NCBI RefSeq assembly: GCF_900659615.1
Contig: NZ_CAACUY010000008.1
Span: forward strand, 48,657-112,656
DNA from: Actinomadura fibrosa
GTDB taxonomy: Bacteria > Actinomycetota > Actinomycetes > Streptosporangiales > Streptosporangiaceae
Direction: 5' to 3'
Length of the DNA: 64,000 nucleotides
Shown here: in pieces, positions 34,321 through 44,243 of the stretch
Layout: each line of letters opens with the position of its first letter
Numbering within the stretch: position 1 is the stretch's first letter
Translations under genes and position numbers: made by a program
The notes under the pieces: generated by a model
Seen by the model: the letters and a program-made list of their open reading frames with translations, nothing else
Told to the model about the DNA's origin: nothing
Database searches by the model: none

Positions 34321-34497
34321 AGGGTGCGGCTCTGTGCGTTCTACGTGGCCCTGCTCAGTCGCGGTGGGCCGGGCTGGTTGGGGCGTTGTTTGTTGTCTTG
34401 GCCTCTTGGGTGTGAGGGAAGGGTTTGGGTGGATCGCTCGATGCCGCGGGATTGGTTGGGGTTGGGGCGGTGGGGAGCCGGGATGGGTGGAGGCGAG

Positions 34498-36903
34498 GTG
34501 CGGGTTGTGGCTCCGGCGCTGGCGGTTTGGGGTGCGGCTGCCTGCACGATGGGGTTTCCGCCGTGGGTCACGGCCGGGCTGGCCGTCGTCGCGGCGGTTG
34601 CGGCGGCCGTCCTGCTCACTCGCTTTCGCCGGACGGTGACGGGCGTCGTTCTCGTGTGCGCGGCGGCGTCGGCTGGCGGGGTGGCGTTACGCGTGATGGC
34701 CGTGAGTACCGGGCCCGTAAGGTCACTCGCCCAGGCCGGACAAACGGTGACGGCCGAGGCGGTCGTGACCGGTGACCCGCAGGCGAAGACCGGGCACGGG
34801 CGACCGGTGATCATTCTGCGTGCGCGGGTGGAGGAGGTGCCGCGTGCGCAAGGGGAAGAGGTGCCGCGGGTGCAGGGGGAGGTGCCGCGTGCGCGGGTGG
34901 AGGGCGTGCCGCGGGTGGGGGAGGTGCCGCGGGCGCGGGTGGGGGAGGTGTCGCGGGGGCGGGTGGAGGGCGTGTCGCGGGGGCGGGTGGGGGTGGGGGG
35001 GGTTTTGCGGGTGCGGGTGCGGGTGCCTGTGTTGCTGATTGCTGCCGATCCGCGATGGTTGCGTCTGGTTCCGAGTCAGCGCGTCCGGTTCGAGGGCGGT
35101 TTCCGGACGCCTCGGCGCGCCGAGTTGCTGGCCGCCGTCGTCATCGTCCGCGGGCCGCCCACGGTGCTCGGGCCGCCGTCGGCGGTCCAGCGCGCCGCCG
35201 AACACCTGCGCGCGGGGCTGCGGGCCGCCGTGGCGCACCTGCCGCCCGACCGGCGCGGCGTGCTGCCCGCCATGGTCGTCGGCGACACGTCCCGGTTGGA
35301 TGCGGACCTCGCCGAGGACTTCAAGAGGGCCGGACTCACTCACCTGCTCGTCGTCTCGGGAGCGAATCTGGCGATAGTCATCGGCGCGGTCCTCGCCCTG
35401 TGCCGCGTCGCGGGCCTGAGACGGCGCCGCGCCCCGCCGGTCGCGGCGCTGGCCGTGGTCGCCTTCGTCGTGGTCGCCCGCCCGGAGCCGAGCGTGCTGA
35501 GGGCCGCCGTCATGGGCATGATCGGCCTCCTCGCCTTGCTCACCGGGCGGGAACGCCACGGGGTTCCGGCCCTCGCGGCGGCCGTGCTGCTGCTCGTCCT
35601 CGCCGACCCGACGCTGGCGCGCTCGTACGGGTTCGCCCTGTCGGTTCTTGCGACCGCCGGGCTGCTCGTGCTCGCTCCGCGTTGGCGTGGACGGCTGGCC
35701 CGCCGCCTGCCCGGACCCGTGGCGGACGCCCTGGCCGTCGCGGCGGCTGCGGAGGTCGCGGTCGCGCCTGTGCTGGTCATGCTCTCGGGCGAGGTGGGCG
35801 TCGTCTCCGTGTTCGCGAACCTGCTGGCGGCTCCTGCGGTGGCGCCCGCAACGCTGCTCGGCGCGCTCGGCGCGGTCACCGCTCTGGTCTCGCTGCCTTT
35901 CGCGCGCGTTTTAGTATGGCCCGCCGGATTCGCCGTCGGCTGGATCGTCTGGGTCGCCCGTCAGGCAGCGGCCCTTCCGTACGCGACGATCCCCTGGGCG
36001 AGCGGGGGACTCGGTGCGATGACGCTCGTGGCCGCGGCCGCCATCGCGTTCCTCATCTTGCGGAGTCCCAGGGTGCGGCTCGTCGCGGTCTCCGCCATGG
36101 CCGGCGTGCTGATCGCGGTGATCGCCCTGCGCGTGGCGTCACCGGGATGGCCGCCGCCCGCCTGGCAGATGGTCGCCTGCGACGTCGGTCAGGGGGACGC
36201 CCTGGCGCTCGCCACCGGTCCACGGCAGGCCATCGTGGTGGACGCGGGGCCCGAACCCAGATCGGTCGACTCGTGCCTGACGCGCCTCGGCGTCCGGGAC
36301 GTGCCCCTCCTCGTCCTGACCCATCCCCATGCCGACCACATCAATGGGACGGCGGGCGTCAGACACGGCCGCACTGTCGGCGAGGTCCTGACGACCCCGC
36401 GGACCGCCGGCCGCGAAGCCCGCCTCACAGCCGGCCTGCACGCCCGCGCGGCACTGCCCGGCCAGCGGTGGACGGTCGGCGATCTCACGCTGTCGATCCT
36501 CGGCCCGCTGACCACCGGCCCCGCCTTCGCGCCGGACGACGACGGCACCACGATCAACAACGGCAGCATCGTCCTGGTCGCTCGCAGGCCCGGTTTCAGC
36601 GCGCTGCTCGCGGGCGACGTCGAGACGGAGGCACAGCGGTCCCTTGAGGCGAGCGTCCCGTCCGTCCAGGTCCTCAAAGTGCCTCATCACGGCTCCCGCA
36701 GCCAGGACGCCCGGTTCCTCGCGGCCGCGCACGCCTCGGTCGCGCTGATCTCGGTCGGCGCGGACAACGACTACGGCCATCCGTCCTCGACCACTGTCGA
36801 CCTGTTGCGGCGCCTGCACACGCAGGTGCACCGCACTGACCAGGAAGGAGACATCGCCGTCACCCGTACCGCGACAGGCCTCGCCGTCGTCCCCCGACGA
36901 TGA
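34498..36903 (+). CDS. comEC: ComEC/Rec2 DNA-uptake channel protein
   Basis: 801 aa from GTG 34498, chosen because GGAGG lies 4 nt before it and VRVVAPALAVWGAAA is a normal ComEC start; in-frame upstream starts run into the repeats. Domains: two N-terminal helices, a DUF4131/OB domain (about 70-190) carrying a repeat insertion (about 112-165), the Competence membrane core (VLPAMVVGDTSRLDADLAEDFKRAGLTHLL, VVSGANLAIVIG), then a beta-lactamase-fold domain with HPHADH (about 609-614) and LKVPHHGSRSQDARFL. ComEC forms the membrane channel for single-stranded DNA, and the metal domain is a proposed nuclease. Two rare TTA codons (34687, 35911). holA follows at 46 nt. Confidence 0.92.
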   Translation: MRVVAPALAVWGAAACTMGFPPWVTAGLAVVAAVAAAVLLTRFRRTVTGVVLVCAAASAGGVALRVMAVSTGPVRSLAQAGQTVTAEAVVTGDPQAKTGHGRPVIILRARVEEVPRAQGEEVPRVQGEVPRARVEGVPRVGEVPRARVGEVSRGRVEGVSRGRVGVGGVLRVRVRVPVLLIAADPRWLRLVPSQRVRFEGGFRTPRRAELLAAVVIVRGPPTVLGPPSAVQRAAEHLRAGLRAAVAHLPPDRRGVLPAMVVGDTSRLDADLAEDFKRAGLTHLLVVSGANLAIVIGAVLALCRVAGLRRRRAPPVAALAVVAFVVVARPEPSVLRAAVMGMIGLLALLTGRERHGVPALAAAVLLLVLADPTLARSYGFALSVLATAGLLVLAPRWRGRLARRLPGPVADALAVAAAAEVAVAPVLVMLSGEVGVVSVFANLLAAPAVAPATLLGALGAVTALVSLPFARVLVWPAGFAVGWIVWVARQAAALPYATIPWASGGLGAMTLVAAAAIAFLILRSPRVRLVAVSAMAGVLIAVIALRVASPGWPPPAWQMVACDVGQGDALALATGPRQAIVVDAGPEPRSVDSCLTRLGVRDVPLLVLTHPHADHINGTAGVRHGRTVGEVLTTPRTAGREARLTAGLHARAALPGQRWTVGDLTLSILGPLTTGPAFAPDDDGTTINNGSIVLVARRPGFSALLAGDVETEAQRSLEASVPSVQVLKVPHHGSRSQDARFLAAAHASVALISVGADNDYGHPSSTTVDLLRRLHTQVHRTDQEGDIAVTRTATGLAVVPRR
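34820..35030 (+). repeat. In-frame 18-24 bp repeats inside comEC
   Basis: Purine-rich units of the type GTGCCGCGTGCGCGGGTGGA, varied in length but always multiples of three, encode a run of EVPRAR/EGVPRV/GEVSRGRV motifs. About nine units are inserted between the strands ILRARVEE and RVRVPVLLI of the ComEC OB domain. The reading frame is kept. Confidence 0.85.
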
Positions 36904-36948
36904 ACCGCGGTGGCGCCGGTGGGCGCGGAGGCGTGGCATGCTGCATGG

Positions 36949-37902
36949 GTGTCAGTCGAAGGCATCATCCTGATCATCGGAGACGAAGAGCTGCTCGTAG
37001 AGCGGGCCATCGGTGACGTCGTCGCGTCCGCGCGGGCGGGTGACCCGGAGACCGAGGTGATCGACCTCGGCCCCGGCGGGCTGGAGCCGGGACGGCTGGC
37101 GGAGCTGACCTCGCCCTCGCTGTTCGGCGGCGGAAAGGTCCTCGTCCTCAGGTCAGCCCAGGACCTCGGCAAGGACCTGACCGCCGAGGTGCTCAAGTAC
37201 GCCAAGACGCCCGCCGACGACGTGGTCCTCGTGGCCGTCCACCACGGCGGCGCCAAGGGCAAGGCGCTCGTGGACGGGCTCGCCAAGCTCGGTGCCCGAA
37301 AGGTGGCATGCCCCAAGGTCACCAAGATGGGGGAGCGGATCGACTTCGTGCGGGCCGAGATCCGCGCGGCCGGCGGCAAGATCTCCGCGGACGGCGCGCG
37401 GAGCCTGCTCGACGCGGTCGGCAACGACCTGCGGGAGCTCGCCGCGGCGTGCAGCCAGCTCGTCGCCGACACCGGCGGCAGGGTGGACGACGCGGCCGTC
37501 GCCCGCTATTACCGCGGACGCGCCGAGGTCAGCGGCTTCACGGTCGCGGACAAGGCCATCGAGGGCCAGCTCGCGGACGCCCTTGAACAACTCCGCTGGG
37601 CCCTGGCGACGGGGGTCGCGCCGGTGCTGATCGTCAGCGCGCTCGCGCAGGGCGTCCGCGGGCTCGCGAAGGTCGGCGGCGCACCGCGCGGAGCCCGCGG
37701 CGCCGCCCTCGCCAAGGAGCTCGGCATGCCCCCATGGAAGATCGACCGCGTACAGCGGCAGCTCCGCGGCTGGTCCGGCGACGGCGTCGCCCGCGCCCTG
37801 ACCGTGGTCGCGGAGGCCGACGCCCAGGTCAAAGGCGGCGCCGCCGACCCCGCCTACGCCCTGGAGAAGACCGTCGCCGACATCGTCGCCGCCCGCGGCT
37901 GA
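36949..37902 (+). CDS. holA: DNA polymerase III delta subunit HolA
   Basis: 317-aa clamp-loader subunit that opens the beta clamp. VEGIILIIGDEELLVERAIGDVV is the HolA start; further marks are FGGGKVLVLRSAQDLGKDL, DDVVLVAVHHGGAKGKALV and CPKVTKMGERIDFVRAE in domain 1-2, and the collar domain near the end (GMPPWKIDRVQRQLRGWSGDGV). GTG 36949 is chosen because conserved sequence begins there. GTG 36910 would add 13 residues, and neither has a good ribosome site. It lies directly downstream of comEC, the usual order. Confidence 0.92.
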   Translation: MSVEGIILIIGDEELLVERAIGDVVASARAGDPETEVIDLGPGGLEPGRLAELTSPSLFGGGKVLVLRSAQDLGKDLTAEVLKYAKTPADDVVLVAVHHGGAKGKALVDGLAKLGARKVACPKVTKMGERIDFVRAEIRAAGGKISADGARSLLDAVGNDLRELAAACSQLVADTGGRVDDAAVARYYRGRAEVSGFTVADKAIEGQLADALEQLRWALATGVAPVLIVSALAQGVRGLAKVGGAPRGARGAALAKELGMPPWKIDRVQRQLRGWSGDGVARALTVVAEADAQVKGGAADPAYALEKTVADIVAARG

Positions 37903-37960
37903 CCCACCCCTGTCCTCTGGTCAGCGAGTTGGTGCGAGCGGAGCCGGAGGGCCGCGCGGT

Positions 37961-38031
37961 CGTGGTGTGTCGAGCGGCCGGGAGGTGGCGTACGGCCGCC
38001 CGGCGTGGTGTGTCGAGCGACCGGGAGGTGG
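37961..38031. repeat. Two 28-bp direct repeats, 43 bp apart, after holA
   Basis: CGTGGTGTGTCGAGCG followed by G or A and CCGGGAGGTGG occurs at 37961-37988 and 38004-38031, differing at one base. It lies in the 260-bp gap between holA and the convergent LysR gene. Confidence 0.9.
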
Positions 38032-38043
38032 TGGTTGCCCGCC

Positions 38044-38125
38044 CGGCGGGTCGGTCTACGCCCGGCGGGTCGGCGTACGTCCGGTGGGTCGGTGCACGTC
38101 CGGTGGGTCGGCGTACGTCCGGCGC
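38044..38125. repeat. 19-bp tandem repeat (about 4.5 copies) after holA
   Basis: Markers CGGCGGG/CGGTGGG at 38044, 38063, 38082, 38101 and a last CGGCGCT at 38120 are exactly 19 bp apart. Unit: CGTCCGGTGGGTCGGCGTA with few substitutions. Same G-rich style as the array before comEC but a different unit. Confidence 0.9.
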
Positions 38126-38162
38126 TTGGGTCTGGGTGGGGTTGGGTTGGGCTGGGTTTGTT

Positions 38163-39023
38163 TCAGGGGGGCGGGAGGGCTTGTTGGATCTCCTCTAGGA
38201 GGGCTTCTCGTATGGGGTCGTTGGTGCGGGTCGGGTGGTGTACGGCGTAGTAGGGGACGGCGGGGAGGTCGAGGATCTCTCGTTGGACCAGGCCCGGTGG
38301 TGGGGTTACGCAGCCGTTCACTACTGCTAGGCCCACGCCTAGGGACGCGAAGTGGAGGAGGAGGGGCCAGCCTTCCGCTTCCACGGCCACGGACCAGGGG
38401 ATCTCGGCTGCGTGTAGGGCGCGTTCTAGGGCTATCCGGTGCGGGCCTGTCGGCGGCGGGACGACCAGGGACGAGCCGGCCAGGTCGGCCAGGGTCAGGG
38501 TGGGACGGGCGGCCAAAGGGTGGTCCTCGGGCATGACCAGGGTCTGGGGGTAGGAGGCCAGGAGGACGGCCTGGAGGTCGGTCGGCAGGACGTCCAGGAC
38601 GGCGACGCCGAGGTCGGCGCGGCCGGTGCGGACGGCGGTGAGGGTGCCCGCGCGGTCGGCGTTGATCAGGCGGATGCCGGGGCGGATGACGTCGCCGAGC
38701 AGGTAGAGGTAGGCGCCTTCGCCGGCGGCGAGGACGGGGACGCGGGCGGGCGAGGTGCCGCGGACGTCGGCGAGGAAGGCCGTGACGCGGGCGTCGAGGT
38801 CGCGGGCGAAGCGGGCGACGGCCTCGCCTTCGGGGGTCAGTCTGAGCCGGCGGCCCTGGCGGACGTAGAGGGGGCGGCCGAGCGTCTCGGCGAGCTTGCG
38901 GATCTTGACGTGCAGGGCCGGCTGGGAGATGTGCAGGTCCTCGGCGGCGCGGGTGAAGTTGAGGTGTTCGGCGAAGACGGCGAACGAGGCGAGGGCGTCG
39001 GTCGAGAGGCGGCCCAGGTCCAT
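38163..39023 (-). CDS. LysR-family transcriptional regulator
   Basis: 286 aa. N-terminal winged HTH (about residues 8-66): LASFAVFAEHLNFTRAAEDLHISQPALHVKIRKLAETLGRPLY-type sequence, then a LysR substrate-binding domain (LTAVRTGRADLGVAVLDV; LASYPQTLVMPEDHPLAA; FASLGVGLAVVNGCV). Effector unknown. ATG 39023 overlaps an ATAGT element of the divergent regulatory region, suggesting autoregulation. It is divergent from the HAD-like gene, the most likely target. The C-terminus ends in QQALPPP just after the 19-bp repeats. Confidence 0.9.
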   Translation of the reverse strand: MDLGRLSTDALASFAVFAEHLNFTRAAEDLHISQPALHVKIRKLAETLGRPLYVRQGRRLRLTPEGEAVARFARDLDARVTAFLADVRGTSPARVPVLAAGEGAYLYLLGDVIRPGIRLINADRAGTLTAVRTGRADLGVAVLDVLPTDLQAVLLASYPQTLVMPEDHPLAARPTLTLADLAGSSLVVPPPTGPHRIALERALHAAEIPWSVAVEAEGWPLLLHFASLGVGLAVVNGCVTPPPGLVQREILDLPAVPYYAVHHPTRTNDPIREALLEEIQQALPPP

Positions 39024-39058
39024 AGTGAGGGACTATAGCTGCCGTAGTTGTTGATAGT
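39022..39058. promoter_or_regulatory. Candidate LysR operator: three alternating ATAGT/ACTAT half-sites
   Basis: ATAGT at 39022-39026, ACTAT at 39032-39036 and ATAGT at 39054-39058 form two overlapping inverted repeats in the 69-bp gap between the divergent LysR and HAD-like genes. The first half-site covers the LysR start codon. Adjacent recognition and activation half-sites are usual for LysR regulators. Confidence 0.5.
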
Positions 39059-39092
39059 TCTGGTTTAGAGAGCGCGCGTCGATGCTGAGGGC

Positions 39093-39623
39093 ATGGATAC
39101 GAGAGAGCCCCGGCTCGGAGTTGATTTCGGGCGGGTCATCCACGGGGGAGTGTCGGCTGCTGGGGATGCCGACACGGTGTTCCTCGACGGGAGTTTCGAG
39201 GAGGCGATGGCGTCGCCGGCGACGGAGGGCGTCTACGAGGTGCTGCCCGGTCTGATCGAGGCCTTCGGTGGGCAGGCGTGGATCATCTCGAAGTGCGGCG
39301 ACCGCATTCGGGAGCGCACGCTGGCGTGGCTCGACCACCATGACTTCTACGAGCGGGTCGGGTTGCCGAGGGAAAACGTCCGGTTCTGCCGGAAGCGGCC
39401 GGACAAGGCCTGGCACTGCCGGGAGCTCGGTATCACGCACATGATCGACGACCGGCTGGACGTGCACCGGGCGATCCGGGAGATCGTGCCGTACCGGTAC
39501 CTGTTCGGGCCGGTACCGGGGCCGGACTGGGTGCGGCACGTCCGCGGGTGGGCGGACGCGGCGGAGATCAGCCGAGATATTCCGGCGGGACGGCGTCGAC
39601 CAGCCACACGCCGTTCTCGCTGA
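39093..39623 (+). CDS. HAD-superfamily-like protein (nucleotidase/phosphatase candidate)
   Basis: 176 aa. LGVDFGRVIHGG fits HAD motif I in a variant form (DFG rather than DxD). A cap-like region, WIISKCGDRIRERTLAWL and, near the C-terminus, HMIDDRLDVHRAI, which resembles motif IV (DD), complete the pattern. The motif I variant leaves catalysis uncertain; some such proteins are 5'-nucleotidase relatives. GTGAGGGC-like sequence upstream is a weak ribosome site. The last 56 bp overlap the 3' end of kptA on the other strand, and the basic tail (GRRRPATRRSR) is encoded there. It is divergent from LysR. Confidence 0.65.
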   Translation: MDTREPRLGVDFGRVIHGGVSAAGDADTVFLDGSFEEAMASPATEGVYEVLPGLIEAFGGQAWIISKCGDRIRERTLAWLDHHDFYERVGLPRENVRFCRKRPDKAWHCRELGITHMIDDRLDVHRAIREIVPYRYLFGPVPGPDWVRHVRGWADAAEISRDIPAGRRRPATRRSR

Positions 39624-40107
39624 GGCGGAACTCGTGCCCGTCCGCGGCCATACGGCCCGACTGGACGGTGAGGACGACGGGGACGCCTCGGCGGGCACCG
39701 ACCCGCTGCGCCGTCTCGCGGTCCGGGGACAGGTGGACGTGGTGGCGCTGCATGGGCATGAGACCGTCCTGACGGATCGCCTCCAGGGCCCGGGCCACGG
39801 TGCCGTGGTAGAGGAACTCTGGCGGAGGGGTTACCGGTAGGTCGAGGTCGACCTGGACGGAGTGGCCCTGGACGGCCCGGATGCGGTCGCCGTCGAGCGC
39901 GTAGCGCTTCTTGTCGTTGACGGCCACCACGTGTTCGAGTTCGGCGCGGGTGATCCGGAAGCCGTGGCGCGCGGCGGCCGCCAGGAGCTCGTCGACGTCG
40001 GCCCAGCCCTGCGCGTCGAGGGTGAGGCCGATGCGCTCGGGGCGGTGCCGGAGGTGCTTGGCGAGATACTTGGAGATCTTCACCACGCGGCGCTCGTCCA
40101 TGGACAT
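39568..40107 (-). CDS. kptA: RNA 2'-phosphotransferase (KptA/Tpt1 family)
   Basis: 179 aa. Eukaryal Tpt1 and bacterial KptA transfer an internal RNA 2'-phosphate to NAD+, forming ADP-ribose 1'',2''-cyclic phosphate. Visible motifs: KISKYLAKHLRHRPERIGLTL with the RNA-binding H/R residues, DAQGWADVDELL, FLYHGT (NAD-binding strand), HVHLSPDRETAQRVG, and a C-terminal FRLSENGVWLVDAVPPEYL. The biological role in bacteria lacking tRNA ligase splicing is unclear. ATG 40107 or 40101 are both possible. rpsT lies 41 nt upstream on the same strand. Its 3' end overlaps the HAD-like gene. Confidence 0.9.
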   Translation of the reverse strand: MSMDERRVVKISKYLAKHLRHRPERIGLTLDAQGWADVDELLAAAARHGFRITRAELEHVVAVNDKKRYALDGDRIRAVQGHSVQVDLDLPVTPPPEFLYHGTVARALEAIRQDGLMPMQRHHVHLSPDRETAQRVGARRGVPVVLTVQSGRMAADGHEFRLSENGVWLVDAVPPEYLG

Positions 40108-40148
40108 GCGTCGGGGCCGGCGCGCGGCCGGCCCCGGGTGCGCGTGCG

Positions 40149-40418
40149 CTACTCGGCCTGCAGGGCGGCGGCCTGCTTGGCGATCGCCGACTTGCGGTTG
40201 GCGGCCTGGTTCTTGTGGATGACGCCCTTGCTCACGGCCTTGTCGAGCTTGCGGGCGGCGTTGCGCTGCGCGGCGGCGGCCTCGGCGGCGTTGCCGGACT
40301 CGGCGGCCTCGCGGAACCTGCGGATCGCCGTCTTCAGCTCCGACTTGACGGCCTTGTTGCGCAGCCGGGCCTTCTCGTTCTGCTTGTTGCGCTTGATCTG
40401 GGACTTGATGTTAGCCAC
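40149..40418 (-). CDS. rpsT: 30S ribosomal protein S20
   Basis: 89-aa basic protein. [21 protein letters not shown] at the start and [23 protein letters not shown] near the end are S20 hallmarks; the protein is three long helices that bind 16S rRNA. It starts at GTG 40418 with GAGG upstream. It is divergent from lepA, a conserved actinobacterial pair, with 237 bp between for both promoters. Confidence 0.97.
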   Translation of the reverse strand: MANIKSQIKRNKQNEKARLRNKAVKSELKTAIRRFREAAESGNAAEAAAAQRNAARKLDKAVSKGVIHKNQAANRKSAIAKQAAALQAE

Positions 40419-40655
40419 GTCGTAGTGCCTCAGCTTGGTCGCGATCCTGGCCTGCCCTCGATGGCAGGTTCCTGACGAAATGTCTGACGGGGGCGGTCGG
40501 TGCCCCCGGGGCACGACGGTACGCCACACGCAGTCGCACAGCTTACCAATCGCGGCGGCCCAGCCCAAACCGGAGAGCGGGCGGAGCATCGGGCTCGGCA
40601 TGGGATCATAGAGAAGTACATCCATGTCCACCTGTGAGTTTGCGAACGGACCCCG

Positions 40656-42497
<1,842 letters not shown>

Positions 42498-42560
42498 CGC
42501 GTTCGGCAAGTTCGGTGAAACCGGTGGTGACGCAGCGCTCCCGCGTGGACACTGGGTGTC

Positions 42561-43385
42561 GTGAGCAACACGCTGCTGCACCAGGTGCTCGTCTCGGATC
42601 TGGTGGTGCCGGTCGAGCTGGCGCAGGAACCCGGCCATGAGTGCCTGACGAAGTTCGGCACGCGCCTCGCCGACGACACCTGGCTGCGGCCCGACCTGAT
42701 GGTGTTCCGCAAGGAGCAGGCGGAGGGCGACCTCTGGTACATCCGCGGGGCGCCGCTGCTGGCCGTCGAGGTGGTCTCGCCGGCGTCGCGCGGCGCCGAC
42801 CTCGGCGCCAAGAGGCGGCTCTACGCGCGCTTCGAGGTGCCCGCGTACGTGGTGGTGGACGTGGCCGACGACGGCAGGCCCGAGCTGCGCGTGCACGAGC
42901 TCGGCGCGGACGGGTGGTACGCGGACGCCGAGCGGGTCCCGTGGGGGCGGTCGCACCGCCTGGCGCGGCCGCTGGACCTGGAGCTCGCACCCGACGCGAT
43001 CTTCGGCCGGCTGCCGCGCCGGCCCGTCCGGAAGAGGAGAATCACCGTGCCCGATCTGGCCGCCGTCCTGCCCGCGACCGGCCCCGACCTGCCGCACCGC
43101 GAGGACCCGATCCTCCTCGACGTCTTCGGCCACCGCTGGCCGACGGGCGCGGAGAAGGTCGAGCTGTGGGACGGCTGCCCCGTGTTCTACGGGCTGTGGG
43201 ACGAGCGCGACGTCGAGATAGCCCAGCGCGCCTATCCGGGACGGATCGTCCGGCTCGACCAGCCGCCGGGGGAGCCGGGCACGCTGACGGTCCTCCCAGC
43301 GCCCGCGAAGGTCCCGGCCGAAGGCGGGATCGAGGCGGACGCCGGAGCCGAAGCCGAGGAGGAGGTGGAGGCCAGAGCCGTCTGA
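42561..43385 (+). CDS. Uma2-like PD-(D/E)XK protein with missing N-terminus and an added C-terminal segment
   Basis: 274 aa. Residues 1-150 align with the middle and end of Uma2-family nuclease-like proteins: [17 protein letters not shown] (metal Asp), [35 protein letters not shown] (E-x-V and the K/Y helix). The usual first about 50 residues (LPEG..RYELIDGELVV) are absent, and in-frame stops at 42516 and 42528 prevent an upstream start. After residue 185 a segment [19 protein letters not shown] looks like that missing N-terminal strand pair. Circular permutation or fusion is therefore possible. Acidic tail. It follows lepA by 63 nt. Confidence 0.65.
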   Translation: MSNTLLHQVLVSDLVVPVELAQEPGHECLTKFGTRLADDTWLRPDLMVFRKEQAEGDLWYIRGAPLLAVEVVSPASRGADLGAKRRLYARFEVPAYVVVDVADDGRPELRVHELGADGWYADAERVPWGRSHRLARPLDLELAPDAIFGRLPRRPVRKRRITVPDLAAVLPATGPDLPHREDPILLDVFGHRWPTGAEKVELWDGCPVFYGLWDERDVEIAQRAYPGRIVRLDQPPGEPGTLTVLPAPAKVPAEGGIEADAGAEAEEEVEARAV

Positions 43386-43400
43386 CACCCGCCGGGGTGT
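43385..43400 (+). terminator. Short hairpin at the end of the Uma2-like gene
   Basis: ACACCC-GCCG-GGGTGT, 6-bp stem beginning at the last base of the stop codon. Confidence 0.4.
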
Positions 43401-43444
43401 GCAGGTGCAGCGGAGCAAGGATGCGCAGGCGCAGGGGCGGGCGT

Positions 43445-43473
43445 CGATTCCCCGACCCTCAGGCCGGGGATCG
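43445..43473 (-). terminator. Hairpin after the first DUF4870 gene
   Basis: The arms CGATTCCCCG (43445-43454) and CGGGGATCG (43465-43473) pair with one bulged T, 10-nt loop. It lies 3 nt after the minus-strand stop at 43476. Confidence 0.55.
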
Positions 43474-43475
43474 CG

Positions 43476-44042
43476 TCACTTCAGGATGGGCCAGGCGACG
43501 GGGGGCGGCACCCGGCGGAACTCGCCGCGGTTCGCCGCCCTGGCCGCGTAGACCAGGAAGAACAGGACGACCGCGGTGAAGCCGAGCGGCACCCAGATCA
43601 GCACGTCCAGGGCCATCGAGAGCAGCCCGCCGACGATCCAGACCGCGATGGCGGCGATGCCCATGTTGAGGCCCTGCGCGGCGTGCCGCCGCACGAAGGG
43701 CGAGCGGGCCTTGCCGAGGTAGACGACGGCGGGCGCGATCGCGCCGACGAGGAACTGGCCCAGGTAGGCCATGAGCGCCCACGTCTTGTCGTCGTCGCTG
43801 ACGGGGCCGAACTGCCCCGGCATCTGTGCGGTGCCCGGCCCCTGGGAGGGCTGCTGCTGCCAGGAGGGGTTCTGCGGCTGCTGCCACGCCGACCCCTGCG
43901 GCTGCTGCTGCCAGGCGGACCCCTGCGGCTGCTGCCACTGGGATCCGGGCTGCTGGTGCTGCGGGGGCTGCTGCCACTGGGGCTGCTGCTGCCATCCGGG
44001 CTGCTGCCCCTGGCCGGGCGACGGGGGAGGCCCGTAGGCCAT
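43476..44042 (-). CDS. DUF4870-type membrane protein with a Gln/Trp/Pro-rich low-complexity tail
   Basis: 188 aa. Residues 1-75 are low complexity: repeated WQQPQ, WQQQPQGSAW and QQPGSQ. The C-terminal domain is DUF4870-like: DDKTWALMAYLGQFLVGAIAPAVVYLGKA, a conserved HAAQGLN after helix 1-2, further helices, and RGEFRRVPPPVAWPILK. Function of the family is unknown; topology suggests three or four helices with the tail in the cytoplasm. ATG 44042 has GGAGAGG 9-15 nt upstream. A paralogue with a different low-complexity tail lies at 48711-49520. Confidence 0.8.
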   Translation of the reverse strand: MAYGPPPSPGQGQQPGWQQQPQWQQPPQHQQPGSQWQQPQGSAWQQQPQGSAWQQPQNPSWQQQPSQGPGTAQMPGQFGPVSDDDKTWALMAYLGQFLVGAIAPAVVYLGKARSPFVRRHAAQGLNMGIAAIAVWIVGGLLSMALDVLIWVPLGFTAVVLFFLVYAARAANRGEFRRVPPPVAWPILK

Positions 44043-44243
44043 GGCGGGTGTCCTCTCCGAGTGCGCTGTGGGCGTTCGCGGCGCGCGTTGTCCGCGAAGT
44101 GTACGACTCCTTGGACGCACCCGGAGTTCGTCCCGGTTCCTGAGTTCTCGTGTTCCGCCGGTCCGTGGCCGGTTCACGCCATGCCACGGACCGGCGGACG
44201 CCGGATCAGCGCGGCCCCAGGGGCGTCCCCCCGGGGATGCGGA

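Larger units (their letters stand above)
31739..34497. other. Repeat-dominated region separating comEA and comEC; no credible gene
   Basis: All six frames have long open stretches because stops are rare in this composition, but their translations are Cys/His/Trp/Arg-rich low-complexity strings that change with the repeat frame. The longest (plus strand from 31735) begins exactly at the comEA stop. It reads a 25-bp repeat in all three frames, which argues against coding. The plus strand is C-rich to about 32.5 kb, mixed to 33.6 kb, and G-rich from 33.7 kb to comEC, so the strand skew reverses. Recurring words (TGGTGTCCGCGACGCC, CTGGACGTCCCGGCGTGGTG) mark decayed tandem repeats. Sub-arrays are listed separately. 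Confidence 0.7.
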
